Source: Isoetes taiwanensis | Taxonomy: Eukaryota; Streptophyta; Lycopodiopsida; Isoetales; Isoetaceae | Direction of reading: 5' to 3' | NCBI GenBank assembly: GCA_021234155.1 | Contig: JAJEKV010000103.1 | Coordinates: forward strand, 1,366,001-1,430,000 | DNA: 64,000 bases | Shown here: piece by piece, positions 10,284 through 23,226 of the stretch | How the letters are laid out: every line of letters begins with the position of its first letter | Numbering within the stretch: the stretch's first letter is position 1 | Position numbers and translations under genes: made by a program | Notes under the pieces: generated by a model | What the model saw: only the letters and a program-made list of their open reading frames with translations | Told to the model about the DNA's origin: nothing | The model's database searches: none

Positions 10284-12335
10284 GAATCTTGATTCCGGCG
10301 AGGATCCTTTGTCTAGCCAAAGTTTAAAGAGACACCTGGATTACGAGGAGTCTGCAGAAGGAAGTTTGTTTTCTCGTGTTAGGAATGTGCAAGATTCTGC
10401 CGTGCGTCATCTAGTTCCAGGCATTAAAAGAATCAAGAAGATACATACCAGCAAATAGTGACCCCAGCAAACGAAGGGACTGTTGGAATTTCTTGGAATA
10501 GATCAAGATTTGCAGAAAGGTTCCTAGGCAAATGCACAGTCTAAGTTTGAGTGGCTTCAGCCATGCAAAATCTATGATAGAATGAAGCGAAAGCATGGTG
10601 ATCCTCTGTATGACAACAGGACCATCTATATTCCACCTGACATATTTAAGAATTTTTTTGCTTCTAAAAAGCAATATTGGGACATCAAGCAACAGTATAT
10701 GGGCACGAAACTCTTTTTCAAAGTGGTAAGTTATCTCAATCTTTGATACTACTATATGGTATTAAAATTCTCGTGAGAGTCTTTATATCATTATCATGTA
10801 ATGCAGGGAAAGTTCTATGAACTTTATGAGTTGGATGCAGAGATTGGTAACAAGGAACTTGATTGGAAGATGACCATAAGTGGAGTTGGAAAATGCAGAC
10901 AGGTTCGTAAAGTTGTAAGGGTCGGGCTTCTATGGAATGACTTGTATTAGGCTTATGTTTAGCTTAATGAAGTCCTGCCATCATCATATATTCTTCTACT
11001 TTGCAACACACATCTCCTTACAGTTTAAACTCAGGTTTTAGAAAATAACATATTCTTTTGATTGAACTTCGTGTTTTTACAGGAAGCATATGTTCATCAT
11101 TCTGTATAGCTTGTAAAAATGTGTTTCTAAGACTTGCATCACATCATGTACTAAGTGGTTAATTAATTTCTAAAAGAGCTTTCCAATGTAAATTCAATGT
11201 GTTATAATCGGGACAGGTCGGAGTACCAGAGACTGGCATTGATGATGCAGTGCAGAAACTAGTAGCACGGGGTGAGCTTCTTCCTTTAGGGTTGACATGC
11301 GTTTGTGTTATTTAAGCTAATAAGCCTGTACAAGTACAAAGTTGGAAGGGTGGAACAAATTGTGTTTTATTGGTCATTGAATTATAGCTTGTTGAATTTA
11401 TTGGAACCTGAATGGCAGGTGTGTTCAGACACAGAAATTGCCAAGAGAGTCTGTGCATATGGTTTTGCTTTTGTCGATGCTGCCGCTGGCAGATTTTTCA
11501 TTGGTACCTTTCATGATGACTGTTCTCGCTCTTCTTTGAAAGCTCTACTCATGCAGGTAGGGGATGTTCATCATCACGAACTAAAGAGCTATAACTCTAC
11601 CTTGTGTCAATTTTCTTATGCTTGTACCTGCAGGTTTCTCACAGGAAGTATTGTATGAACTTGGACGTAAACTTTCTCCCTCTCTCCCTTGCCTGTAACC
11701 TCATAGTTTTTACAATTGATATGTGCACTATGTTATTTTGCAGGAATGTTAAAAGAGACTCGGAAAACAGCTCAAAGCATTTCACAACCAGGTCAATTCT
11801 ATTTTGATAGATATTTTCGGAAATGAGAAAATGCTTTTACTTGTCATTGATCATATTCTACACAGGTCTCTTGCCCCTAATGCTCACTCCTCTACTATCT
11901 CCATGGAGTACATCTGGTTCCCCACTTTCTCCCAAATCTCCAATGAGGTGTTCAGGGGCTGGAACCACCGTTCTTAGTTCTCCCCTGAAGAAGGCGAGTG
12001 AACCAGTTAAAGAGATAATTCCGCAGGTGTTTGATGTTCAGAGTACCTACTTATTTTTTATAGTTGAGATAACAATGTCTATCATGCTAATGGGCCACCT
12101 GCACCAAAAAAACTGCTGGACCAGTGTTTGGCGAAGGTTAACCAAATTTTTTCAGTCCATCCCAATGGCATACCTTTGTAGGTGCGTTAAACAAGTGTTT
12201 TATATTGTATTATGATTTGCCATGCCTTCAGGCTAGGCTTACTTTCTACTTGCTTCCAGGATTAGAGGTTACCGATATAGCTCTATTAAACTATCTGCTT
12301 ACTACCATTGGCAACCTCCATTGCCTACACATATT
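10284..12335 (+). pseudogene. MSH6: MSH6 mismatch-repair gene, truncated and decayed
   Basis: MSH6 pairs with MSH2 to detect base mismatches in the nucleus. Exon-like blocks with GT-AG borders follow the MSH6 order. About 10284-10725 ends YIPPDIFKNF...KQQYMGTKLFFKV. 10807-10902 holds GKFYELYELDAEIG, including the Phe-x-Glu mismatch-contact motif. 11217-11271 (GIDDAVQKLVARG), 11335-11371 (YKVGRVEQI), 11418-11556 (VCAYGFAFVDAAAGRFFIG), about 11652, 11744 and 11864-12026, and a last match near 12260-12330 (LEVTDIALLNYLL) follow. The first exon carries in-frame TAG-TGA near 10457 and TAG near 10528. The stretch between EQI and VCSD that other plant MSH6 proteins fill with about 50 residues is missing. 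The MutS core and ATPase domains are absent. The N-terminal Tudor region is also not visible. A dead copy is near certain; whether an intact gene exists elsewhere is unknown. Confidence 0.88.
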
Positions 12336-13327
12336 AACGAGGCATATGCAAATATCTATGTTCTGCTAGGTTGGCTCTGAAACAAATGGTTTTTTGACAT
12401 GTCTATTTTAATTCTGAAAGAGTGTTTTGGAGCTTTTCTACCGTTTCTGTAATTGTTGAAAGTTGAGTTTTAGGTGAGAATGGAAATGATATTTTTATAC
12501 CAGGATACACTGTTGTATAGAATATGGGGTGTACAACTGCCAAGATGCAAATGGGTATCATAACCTTCGCAAAATGTCAATGTTTTAAAATAGCAATTTT
12601 GATTGATTATTTTGTACATTATCAAGTATCAAGTACTCTAGTGTCTTTAAGTAGCAATTTGAATTGATTGTCAAAACATGACTTTGAACTATGATTTAAG
12701 CCACTTCACCCTCCGGCCATGGAGGGCAACCCTCCGTGCACAATACCTTGTTTTGGATTATCCGTTGGGGGACAATGTGTGGGCATGTATGTGGAATTTG
12801 TTTGTGTAATATTTTGTGGAATCTTATCTAAAGATATATAATTCTTTCTCCCACGATTCGATTCTTTTATTCTTTCTTATTGAAATGGCACGTATGGGTA
12901 CAAAAATTCCGGTGGAGCTTTTTGGGCGTCCCGGGGGTTTCACCATTGAAACCCCGTATGACCCAAGAGCGTGACTGGGTAGGGGTTTTTTTGAACTCTC
13001 GACGTCCGTATACGGACTGCTGCCTCATACGGTCGACCACCGTTTCCCCCGTAGGTGGTCGAGAAGGGGGAGTTGGGCGGGAAGGTCCGATCCGTAGCAT
13101 CTACGTTAGGGCCTACTCCAACTCCGAATGCTTTGAAGAACCGAGGCGCCACCAGAATGGAACAACGCCTCCTAATCTGTGTTGATTCTCCTCCGTCTGT
13201 CACTATTTTGGGGAATAAACTGATAGAATTTCTTACACTTTACCCTAAATCGTGCAGGCAGCAGCATTCTTCAGGGGTTTTCCATAGCAGAGGAAGCGAG
13301 GATGCTGAAGCATTCTTTGTGTGTTTT
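12336..13327. other. No recognisable gene; GC-rich block near 12.9-13.1 kb
   Basis: The 12336-12850 part is AT-rich with no coding match. Around 12900-13100 the base composition shifts to GC-rich, with short inverted repeats such as GGGGGTTTCACCATTGAAACCCC and GTCCGTATACGGAC. Overlapping frames on both strands there look like shadows rather than genes. The block may be part of an unidentified repeat. Confidence 0.4.
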
Positions 13328-13760
13328 TTTTGTTGAATCCGGCAAAGCATAGCTCGCTGAAAGGAGTCATAGGGTTTAGGCAGTTCATTTTGGCAGCAAA
13401 TGTGTTATTTCTGTTGAATCCGCAAAGCAAAGGTCGCCGAAAGGGAAGAATAGGGTCTAGGCATCTCATTTTGGCAGCAAAGGAAGCTTCATTCTCGAAT
13501 AAACTTGCTCGATTTGCAATCATCTCCAGTTCTAAACCTGTTGTGGCAAAGCAACCTGTCGGCAAGCAAAGGTCGTTGAAGAGGTCGACAAGTAGAGGTC
13601 GTTGAAGAGGCAGGCAAGCAGAGGTTGGCAAGCAAGCAAAGTAAGCAAGGGAAGCAGAGGTCGGCAAGCAAGCGCCAAGGAAGCGAGGTCGCCACCGGGA
13701 TGCAAAGTGGTCGGCAAGCGTAGGTCGCTGAAGCAAAATAGAGGTTGTTGAAGCAAATCG
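13328..13760 (+). repeat. Tandem duplication followed by AGAGGTCG-type minisatellite
   Basis: A unit of about 82 bases (GTTGAATCCGGCAAAGCA...TTTTGGCAGCAAA) occurs twice, at about 13335 and 13417. From about 13560 the sequence becomes degenerate short repeats of AGGTCGTTGAAGAGG and GGCAAGCAAGCA. The open frames on both strands here follow from the repeat and I do not read them as proteins. Confidence 0.7.
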
Positions 13761-15770
13761 AGGGCGCTCTTTTTTTTATTTTCTTGATTTAATCCACCGT
13801 GGTAAAGCAGAGGTCGTTGAAACAAGTGGTAGGGAGCTTTGTTCCACCTTTTTTTTATCTGAGATTTTATACATAACTTCTGTCTTTATCTCTTTGTAAG
13901 TTCTGTCTTTATTTCTTGCTGAGTACCTGTAGTAAATTGTCAAGAAACGAAGCAATTTTTTGGCAAAAGCTGAGTGTTTGTATTTAACTCTGTTTAACAG
14001 GTATCAAGGCAGAGCTTGGGTATCGTAAGGCGGCGAGCTTGGAGCCCATTTGAGGCCGCTTCTTGAACTTTGAAAGGTAAATCTCCCCTTTCTTTTTTTG
14101 CTGGGCCGCTTCAGTAGAACCATACCAAAGTGTCCAATGCCGTCTAAAACCACAGGTGTCCAAACTGTTCGGATTTCATGGACATGATTTAAAACAATAG
14201 ATGATGTCCCTGTGTCCTTAGAGTTACAATATATGATCCGTCTTCTGCACCAGTATTTTTTACGTAAGAGGTCATTGCATTCAGTATCTGTTATTTAATG
14301 TTCTCCTATATGCAGACAGTGGCCTCTAAATCTCAACCAGTAGCATCATAGCTTATTGCAGCAGCATAGTACAGCGTTGTCTTGATTACGAAATGAAAGA
14401 TAAGAATTAGAGCTTTAGGCACCAAATTGTTATATGCAATATCCATTGCTATTGCTTGAATAAAAGGTTGGTCCTTTTGTATCTGTTGTCTTTTGTAGTA
14501 GCTGGATCCACTTCCATTGTTTTGCATACTAACCTTTTAGGGAAAATAATACTTATACAGGGATTTCAAAATGGTCAGGTATGCAGCTTCACAGCAACAA
14601 TTATTGAATACTTGAATCCTTTAGACAACAGGTTTCGAGTCACTTACATCATTTTTTTTGAAACAATGTGAGCTTATGCACTAATTTCAAGTGGTTGTCA
14701 TCATTGGAAATGCCCCAAGTGGTATAGACATATCCAACGAGCTATGTGATGTAGCAAAGGAGGTTCACCTATGTGCAAGCAGATGATATATATATGATAT
14801 ATATGAGGATGCCATATTGCAGATATGCCAGTTTTATTTGCTGAAGCTAAAGCGTTTTACCATGAGCATATACTCATAATAGAGTAAACAATGAACAAGT
14901 GCTTCTGCCATGATAAGGAGTGCTTGCATTGTTCTACATCATATTGAATGATTCTGCAATGTATTTTCTGTTTTAGATAGTCAACACATCAAAGTTATTG
15001 GTTTTAGATTATATTTATTTCTTACCATAATAGTCTTAGAACATAATAGTCTTAGAACATTCAATAATAGTCTTAGAACATTCATCTATATGGGTGCCCA
15101 GTCTATTATAGATGTATAAACCATGATGTTATTGTCCTTAGCATGAATTTCATGTATTGTTATTACCATGTATTGTCCCCGTATTGTCCCGTATTTAGGG
15201 CAAGGCCTCCTAAATACGTGTTCAAAATTGCAAATGCTCCTTAGAATTACCCTTGTAATGTCGCATGCATGTAAGAACCCCAGGGAAATGCGAGAAATAG
15301 ATGCGAGAAATGTCAATTAAAAACATTTTGAAATTTTATTTATTCTGTACATAGGGGTAGGGTGCATAAATACAAACTCAAGTACAAGATCGGGTAGGGG
15401 TATGTAAAAACAAGGATCGTCCGAAAGTACATCTACGGAAAGGGGCTTGGAAACTGGCTTTTCCTATTTACGTATGTAGGGGTTTTCCACCTCCAAAAAG
15501 TCGTATACAGGGGTTTTCTCTGGACCCCTTGCACGCAGATGTGGTATCCCCATATGTTTAGGTGAGACCCCCGGGTTGGGCGTGTCCACCTCTTTTTGCA
15601 CTGCCGGAGATGGCCTTTGAGAGCCTTTGCCGAATCTGCTGCGTGAGCTAGGGCCGTCGCTCATCCGCATCTGCTTTCTTTGCATGATGCAGGGATAAAT
15701 CCTCTTCTAATTTGGAGCCGGTACGTGTATTTCGCTTTTCCTTGGACGTGAATATCAACAGTTGCATAGC
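13761..15770. other. No recognisable gene; small tandem repeat at 15040-15085
   Basis: A 21-base unit (ATAATAGTCTTAGAACATTC) is repeated about three times near 15040-15085. A minus-strand frame (15685-15464) is basic and proline-rich but has no motif I recognise. Confidence 0.45.
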
Positions 15771-16889
15771 ATATGGAGGTGAGTGTTTGCCGGAAGGACA
15801 AGGCCAAGCGGCTGCATCCCTACTCTACTTCTGTTGCCAAGTCCATGCTTGCAAGCATCATGCAGGGCGAGGTATATTTTGGATTCAGCTCTTCTCAAAA
15901 GGATTGTTATTGTGACCTTAGAAATATGAAGCACATCAACACCATAACCGGAGAATCAGGCGATATTATCATCGAAATTCCATGGCGCCCTCAGCATTTA
16001 GTAGCTCTTGCTGCCGAAGGCAAATATAGAAGGAAGGCCTTTTCTTGATTCCCGCTTTTTCTCTTTCCGTTTGTACTATATCGCTCTCTTAACCCTTCTG
16101 GTTTTAGCTTTTAGGAATGATAATTGACAACATTCGTAGGAGCGAGTATGTTATGTCATTGATTCAAGATAGGATCTATCCCTACAGAGTTGTAGAATAT
16201 CATACAAATCCATATATTTCTTCTGAGCATGCCATGTTCCAAAGTTTTCTAGGATCTTTGGATGCAGCTGCATTACAGAAACCCAACGGATTTGGTGAGT
16301 TTTCAGCATGATAGCATGTTTCTTTTTATTGTTTGATGAAGTATGCATGAAGAGTCCATGCCGTTTTATTTGCTTTTCTTATATGTATCCAGTTCGGTTT
16401 TGTTTTGATCAATGGGCGTAGGTGAAAATATGCTAGAATCTTTACTACCATATTTTCCATATGACTATTTTCTAGTTTCTATACTTTAAATCATTTTACT
16501 AAAAACTCTTATGATTGTCATGTTATGACTGTTTCAGAAAGGTTTCAGAAAGGCTGCTCCACTCCATAAACAAGTTCATAAAAGTTGGTGAGTCTGCAGA
16601 AGATATTCTACATGCAGGCTTCCATGGCACTAGCTACCATGCCATGGATAATATTATGAAGAATGGTATGGATCCTGCAATGAGAAGATGTGGTGGGGAT
16701 TGTTTTGGGTATCAAGCCTCCACAAGCATAGATTATAGCCAGAACAAGAACTTGAATGTCAATAGGTATGGACCTATTGATGTGTTGGTCTTTCTTTTGG
16801 TCACGTCTTCCCCTAGTAGTAGTTTCTGGGTAATCTCTTCCACTGCACATGAATTGCCCATTGGAAAAATAACATTGGCTCCAGTATAA
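15771..16889 (+). pseudogene. PARP/ADP-ribosyltransferase-like gene fragment with possible WWE-like segment
   Basis: Three plus-strand coding blocks are visible. 15773-16045 contains CDLRNMKHINTITGESGDI, which resembles the end of a WWE fold (bound, with PARP domains, to ADP-ribose signalling). 16117-16294 follows an AG and ends before a GTGAG. 16540-16886 contains GFHGTSYHAMDNIMKNG, then CFGYQASTSIDYS and a final HELPIGKITL strand. HGTS and the later Tyr fit the His and Tyr of the PARP H-Y-E triad; a clear third-position Glu is not seen. Intron borders do not resolve into one clean frame, so I label it a pseudogene. A real gene with short introns remains possible. The RCD1/SRO type is an alternative family name. 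Confidence 0.45.
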
Positions 16890-18014
16890 TGTATCACTAG
16901 CTAATCCTTCTATTCGAATTCATCAATCGGAGACAGAGTTTAGCAGACAAAACATCAGGTCATCACAGCCATAGAAAAGAAGAATGAAAAAGTGCATATG
17001 GTGTCTGTCCTTCCTTCAAAAGTGGATTCTGCTTTGCAACAGAGCTGCATGCAGTGCAAAATCTGGGTTATGCAGTGGATTCGGATTACAGGACTGGCTA
17101 TTGTGTTCTTTATTCATATTTTAAAATGGTCTGCCAATGATACCCTCATCGCAGGCAGAAAGTTTAGCATTTTGGAAGAGAAGCGGAACATGAAAGAACA
17201 TCAGAGATCATTGATGAAGCAGCTGATTACAAAAGCAGGTACTATACTCTAAGAGAAAGGATATGGCGGATTTATCTGATTGTGTGCCAGGTTGTAATGA
17301 TATAGCTGATGCATCTCCCTGTTCCGCCCTTGAGCATGAAACAAATCTGAGAATGGGACTTAATGGGGCTCGCTCTTGGTATTTAATTCCTTATTTTATT
17401 TTGCATTTGCAGCATAAGTTTTTGAGTAATATATAAGGATAGCAGGAGTCTCACCAAATTGAACCTATCTCTAATAGCAGTCTTACCCTTTTGTTAAATT
17501 GTGCAGTTTGTGATTGTTATTCATGCGCAGTAAACTATTTGAAACTTCTATACATTCTCTAGCAGATGTATTATGAAATTTCATGAAGATCTTATTCTGA
17601 GAGATGTTTGTTTAGATTGCAATGCTATGTAAAACTGCTTTCAAGCCTCCACATGGAATAGCTGGTTCTAAACTCTATAGTAACGCAATAAAAAGTTCTT
17701 TGCTATACTATTCTACTTATACTGCATCAATAGATGCTTGCAGACAACTCTAGCTGCCACATACTTTATTTTACTCTTCATTTATATTTTCTTTAAGGGA
17801 ATATCACTCTTTTATGTTACTCTTCCTCATAGCAGCATGCTACTTTCCACATGCCGAGAGCAACTTCTATAACACTCATTTGGATGTGGATCGATTGGAG
17901 CCCTATGTCAATCTATATGATGACATACTGGCCGGACCTGAACAATTGGGCGGTTATGTTGTTTGGCGACTTTTAATGCACGCCACAGAGTCGGCGGGTT
18001 CCAAAATTTGACCC
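16890..18014 (+). other. Possible further coding remnants, unidentified
   Basis: An 86-codon frame (16992-17252) and a 65-codon frame (17814-18011) follow the PARP-like block on the same strand. They could be exons of the same decayed gene or unrelated. The second contains DVDRLEPYVNLYDDILAG but I recognise no domain. Confidence 0.3.
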
Positions 18015-20726
18015 ACGACGAGGGGGCGCCTTGCGCTTGAACCCCGCAGAGGTGGCTTGGTCAAGGATATCGATGACGCCCATATTTCGCGCTATGGCGG
18101 CTTTATTGTTCTTTGGGTAGTATCTTTGACCTGGTTATTTGTAATGGGCTGGCACAATGGCCGTCTTCCGCTTGCTACACTTGTAGACAGGGAGAACCAA
18201 AGGGGGAAGCTCCAAAGGTGGATTATCTGGCGGGTTGAGGAACGGGATCCGCACTGCTGCTCATTTTTCCATCGGGACAAACACTTTCGACGAGGAAGTA
18301 GATTCGACCACCGGCCCTCGTTCATGCATCTCCATTGGGAGGCTTCCCGCACACCTCTTTGCTTCAACACACCGGTGCCCCAAAACGCTGGACTTCTACG
18401 AATCGCGGGGACCTATGCCCGGTTGCTTGAGCATGATCTCGGGACTGGCCGCAACTCCCCACACTTCAAGAGCAATCTGGCGGAGTCGACTTCGCTTTTC
18501 CGGCCGGAACCGCTGAAAGATGCTTTGGTAGAGGCATCTCCGCGGCGAACCACATGCACTACCACCTTTCCCCGCAACAAATAGTTTGATGATGAGTGCC
18601 GGAGCTCAAACGCGATACTTCCCAAGTCATCCATCCCATCTCCCGCCCACAGGCCATCGATCAATACCGCTCCTTTCTCAAGAACAAGAAGACCCGGATA
18701 CCTTGCGAGCATGGACCGCTGATGTTTGGTCTCCTGGACCGCACCCTGAGGACGTTCGAATTGTTCAATAAAGCATTGCGAGAAGGCTTCCCTCGCAATG
18801 GACCACTAGCGTAGTAGTGCCCATATACAAAGCGGGGACCCTCAATGCCCCCCAACTACCGTGACTATTATGGTTGACTCTCTCTTTGCAAAACCTGTAT
18901 CGCATCCTTGGAGCAGCGGGCCGACAATATGGGCAGAGGAAAACGGAGGTGCGAGCCTACAATGTGCGTTTTCGCCCGGACATTCCACCATTGATCATAT
19001 CTTCACTCTGCGCACATTGATTGAGGATACTTGAATCGCGTGAGAACCTCAGATGTTGTTTCGTTGATTTTGCAAAAGCTGTTCGACACAAGCATTCCGC
19101 AACAAGCTGCCTCGGGACAGATTTCGCGTACCGGGGACCCCATGGACTTGCGTAATGCGATATATAAATTTTGACGAGGCATGTTCGGTCAGTATCACAT
19201 CAGCGAGACAACCCGAATCGGGTAGCATTGAGTGCGCCGGGGTTGCCCCATCTCCCCACACTCTTTGGCCTATACATTGATCGCTTGGAAGATTGGCCTC
19301 CCAGCATGGAGGCGCAGCGCACATCTCATGCATCACACAATCCGCAACTCATATATCTTTGACGATGTCAACCTCATGGCCTATACTCCGTGGAGGACAT
19401 GCGGCGTCAATTGGATGCTCTTGACACTTTTGCCAATTCAATCGGCATGCGAAGTTAACTTGGCCAAAACTAGGGTGTTTGCTAGTTTCGCGTCGTCCCG
19501 TCGGTTAAGGCTTCCCACCTTCACTTACCGGGGCAAGAGGTAGAGGTGGCTCCGACCTACAAGTACTTGGGGATTGAGTTCTCAACTACCACCCATTGGG
19601 ATGCGGCTGTCGGTGCTGCGGTCACGGCGGGTTGGAGCACTATATGCCATGCGTAACAACACCACAAAGGCGAGTTATGCGCTGGGGCCACCGATCACAT
19701 TTGTTTCGCCTTGGTTGAGCCGGTCCTTTGTATGGGGCGCGCAAGTGTGGGTCCTGTCATATCCTCAACACTGGAATGACCTCGGCAGTGCGTAAGGCCT
19801 TCTTGGCACGGGCCCGGGGGTGAAGTCCACAGCCTGCATGCGAGATCCTACTCCGTGAGACAAAGGGCTTTCTACCCCTTCAACGGGCTGCATTGGAACG
19901 CCATATCGCTTACTTCCAAAACGGTGGTCGCTATGGCTGATACACGCTGTTCCCATCTTGCTTTGGCCACCGGATGGGTCCCTAAGGCCTGAAATCCTGC
20001 TTGAAAGACAAGCAAGCTCGGTGGTTCTCCACTGGGCGCGCGGTGCAAACAGATGCGCCTAGGTCGACAAAGAAAGATCGCCAGAGGCACTTAAACTGCA
20101 CCCTAGATGCTACTTTCCTTCGCAAGCTTTGGGATGCAGAGGCTCGACGCATCGCTAAGCCGGGCACACTATCGCCAGCTGTGAAGTCAATCCTAGGCTC
20201 GCCAAGAGGCCCGCGACCAAGACTTGTACACCCAAATGCCCATGAAGAAGCGAGACTTATAGCTTCCATTCAAGACGGGTGCACATCCTCCCGCATTGAA
20301 ACAGGCGCTGGGCTCGGGAAGCACGAGCAAAGGCTTTGCCCGCTGTTGCCACCCGTATGACATTGAGGATGAATGTCATACCCTCCAGATCCGCCTCCGC
20401 ATTTGCCCATATCCCAGAGGGTATGTTCGACTACTAGTGCCCAGCCAGCCGTTGCATCAGTTATTGACTACGGCGTCAGTGGGTTTGTTGGGGTCATAAC
20501 TCCAGGAGGTTATAGATGCACCGACGCGTTTGTGTCCTACGGGACGGTCTTGAACTGTCCTACAGTGTGCCAGCATGCTTATTGCTGCTAAGGTTTTTCC
20601 CTCGAAAACCCTTCGGGGCGGGGGTTTTTTAATCATGTCAGTAATATGCTTGCTGCTCTCTTTTTGTTTGGGTCCCATAGGCCAATTGGTCTCCGTGGAT
20701 GCTAAAAACCTATTCTATTCTATTTA
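18015..20726 (+). mobile_element. LINE (non-LTR retrotransposon), family A, copy 2
   Basis: It is longer than the copy at 1.7 kb. The order is an endonuclease-like N-terminal part (LVKDIDDAHISRYGGFIVLW near 18056-18115, and GTNTFDEEVD), a linker, and RT segments including VPIYKAGT near 18820, FRP-HSTIDHIFTLRTLIED near 18970, GCPISPHxxxxYID near 19240-19290 and FDDVNLMAYTP near 19360. The C-terminal zinc-binding piece and 3' hairpin follow. Frames change many times, so it is inactive. It ends with GGTCCCATAGGCCAATTGG, GTGGATGCTAAAAACC and a short ATTCT tail at about 20707-20726. Confidence 0.85.
20580..20646 (+). ncRNA. U-rich internal-loop (ENE-like) hairpin in LINE A 3' region, copy 2
   Basis: Same core as at 3264-3330. 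The outer arms TATTGCTG and CAGTAATA still pair through a G-U where copy 1 has A-U. The loop is UUCG and the facing U tracts are U5 and U6. The small AGG/CCT clamp next to the U tract has decayed to AGG/CAT. Confidence 0.5.
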
Positions 20727-22984
20727 TATTTTGTATAGGTGAATGCACTTATTTTTAAAGATAAGTAATAGCAATAAAAGAAGAAAGATATGCTTTTTAT
20801 ATTCAAGATATTAATGTATGTGTTGTTATATTCTATCCAATTCATCTTACTGCACAAAGTAAAGTGCTATTTAGGTTCAAACTTTTTAAAATGTGTTAAT
20901 GACTTTCGAGATAGGAATTTTAAGTCATGACCATGTCTTCTAGCGAAAAAAGGGGAACAAATTAAAGAAGTGGAATGGCTTTTACGAAGAAAACAAGGGA
21001 AATCCATCAAAGAAAGTCTAGACTCAATCCAAGGGCACCTCTGATGCATTATGCATTTGCGCTGACCTCTAATACTTCGACTAACAAACATAGAAGACAT
21101 TAAGAAGCCTTGCCAATGCATCAAGCTGTTCTAGGCCCAAGGACACAAATGTGGAAGCTTCTAAGAGAGTGATGAATTGGAAAGCAAGCTAGACATTGAA
21201 TTAAAGGATAATGCATGAATGGTGAGCCAACACCTCAATATCACTGCTGCCTTATCATTTACAGGTCCACAACTTATGCCCAGCAACGTTGGGCACCGTT
21301 ACTAGTCGATAAGAATGAAACAGCTGGATCTTTTCCATCTGCTTTCTACCATAATCAAAGTACAATTCCTTAATTTCAACCATGTTGTTACATCAAGCAT
21401 GAGCTTAACATGTTAGTACATAGCAATTTTTGCTTTGATTTACGCTAAACTATCAAATTTAGAGCATTATTTGGGGCAGAATGAAGCTAAATTGAATGTT
21501 CTTTCTAGCATTATTTGGGACCAAACTGAATGTTTTTCAACATATCATAAGCAACACAATGAATTTTATTCATAAGCTTTATGGATAAGTGATGTGTCTT
21601 GAAACATTTATGCTTATCATCCGTGCACGGGGCTATGTAATCTTCTCAATATCATTCCCATTCTATAGAATATCATAGCGATAAAGGTATAAGCATACAA
21701 CTCAATTATGTGTATTTGTGTAGTACCGATTACATATACATAGGCTATCTTCAAATCTTAGTATCCATTTCCTTTTCATGTTCTTGAGCACATCATTACA
21801 ATGCAAAATTTCCACTACTCCTCTACATAAATCATCATGATTGTAGATCGAAATTATAAGGCAAGTATTTGTGATGCGTATAGGAGAATTCACAAAAGGA
21901 ACGAATGGTCCCATGTTGGAAGTAATTTGTTAGAAATATATGGTGGAAAAAATGAGGCAAATCCAAAATTTGGCATATTCAAAGTGATACAAAGCGAGCA
22001 TCATGCAAATTGGGTATTGCGCATACGCCCAAAACTTTTTTGCTAGGTTTTGCGGAGGTGTGGACTTAGCTTCGACAGGTTCGCACATCGACAGGTTTAC
22101 TTCGACAGGTTGCTCCAGTGGGACTAAATGTGTTTCCAGCGGTTTGAGTTTTTGAATGTTTTTTAATTGAATAGAGTTCTTAATTGAAGATAGAATTCAT
22201 GATTGAAGAGAATCTGATGTCTAGTTGCTTCAATTTTGGTCACAATCAAGGTGCAGATGAAGAGGAACCGATGGATTGACCTACTCAATGCCTCAGTACC
22301 TGTGCGTTCTGACTTCCATGCTGCAGAACCTAAAATCTAGACCTCTGCAACACTCCCAAAATCTAATCTATGCATTCTAACTTCTCTAACATCATTCCTT
22401 CCTTCTACATGTCCAATCTATGGCGATCTAGAGCAGCATGCATCTGTTTAATTTGGAGTCCTTTGCTACATGGCAGATTTTGTATGTGCGGAAAGATCTG
22501 CCCGTTCACAAAAGCGGGTTCATTTTATGTCCATTTTTGTGCTTAGATGGGTTTATCCAGGTTGACATTTGTATCATAGTTGGAGTACTACTTGGTTCCT
22601 TCGTATTAAACAAAAAAAGACTTTCTTTTTCATTGCCATAGCTAGATCATGACCATTTCGTTAATTTTGTCTTTTCTTTCCTCTTCATTTAATAGATATC
22701 TATATGCTTTCATGTTCCACTAATAATTGTTGAAATTTTTTCCAGCTAAGCCGAGAAGATGAGTTGACGAGATCAGCTAGAATAGGTGAGATCTTTAGTG
22801 GCTTTCAAGAAGGTCCATTCCCTTCGTTCCTGTTTGGGGTGCTCACATTTTTTAGATGGTACTTAATCATTAAATAATTTAATATTTTTACCATGTTGCA
22901 TGACTATAGTAAGTCTAGCAAAGTAGTGACTATAGTAAGTATAGCAAAGTAGTGCACATTATAGCAATGCCTAAACTGTTACAA
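20727..22984. other. No recognisable gene; short repeats
   Basis: AT-rich. A 26-base direct duplication (GACTATAGTAAGTCTAGCAA...) lies at 22902-22953. TTCGACAGGTT occurs three times at 22070-22115. A diverged inverted copy of the inner part of the MITE (GCCCAGCAACGTTGGGCACC) lies at 21255-21310. Short frames show no domains. Confidence 0.5.
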
Positions 22985-23226
22985 GGGGTGGTAAAGAGAA
23001 ATGTTCGCAGCGGCCTTGGCCGCCGCGATAAATTTCTTGTATTATAATGTTATAGCGTAACTAGTTATGGTGCCCAGCGTTGCTGGGCTAACATCGGGAA
23101 CCTGTAAATAATGAAGCCGCAATATAGCTTGTATTTTATATTGGGAGTTACAAAGATCTTTGATTGAATAAATAATATAATACAAGAAATTTTCTGCGGC
23201 GGCCAAACATTTCTCTTTGACGACCC
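22985..23226. mobile_element. MITE with about 50-bp terminal inverted repeats
   Basis: The left end GGGTGGTAAAGAGAAATGTT and the following GGCCGCCGC...AATTTCTTGTATTAT block recur inverted at 23165-23226. The body is about 240 bases and includes a GCCCAGCGTTGCTGGGC palindrome. No coding sequence is present. Flanking target duplications are not obvious. Confidence 0.75.

Noticed and set aside
13245-13825. Leu/Ala-rich proteins on the minus strand
   Set aside because: These frames are shadows of the AGAGGTCG minisatellite.
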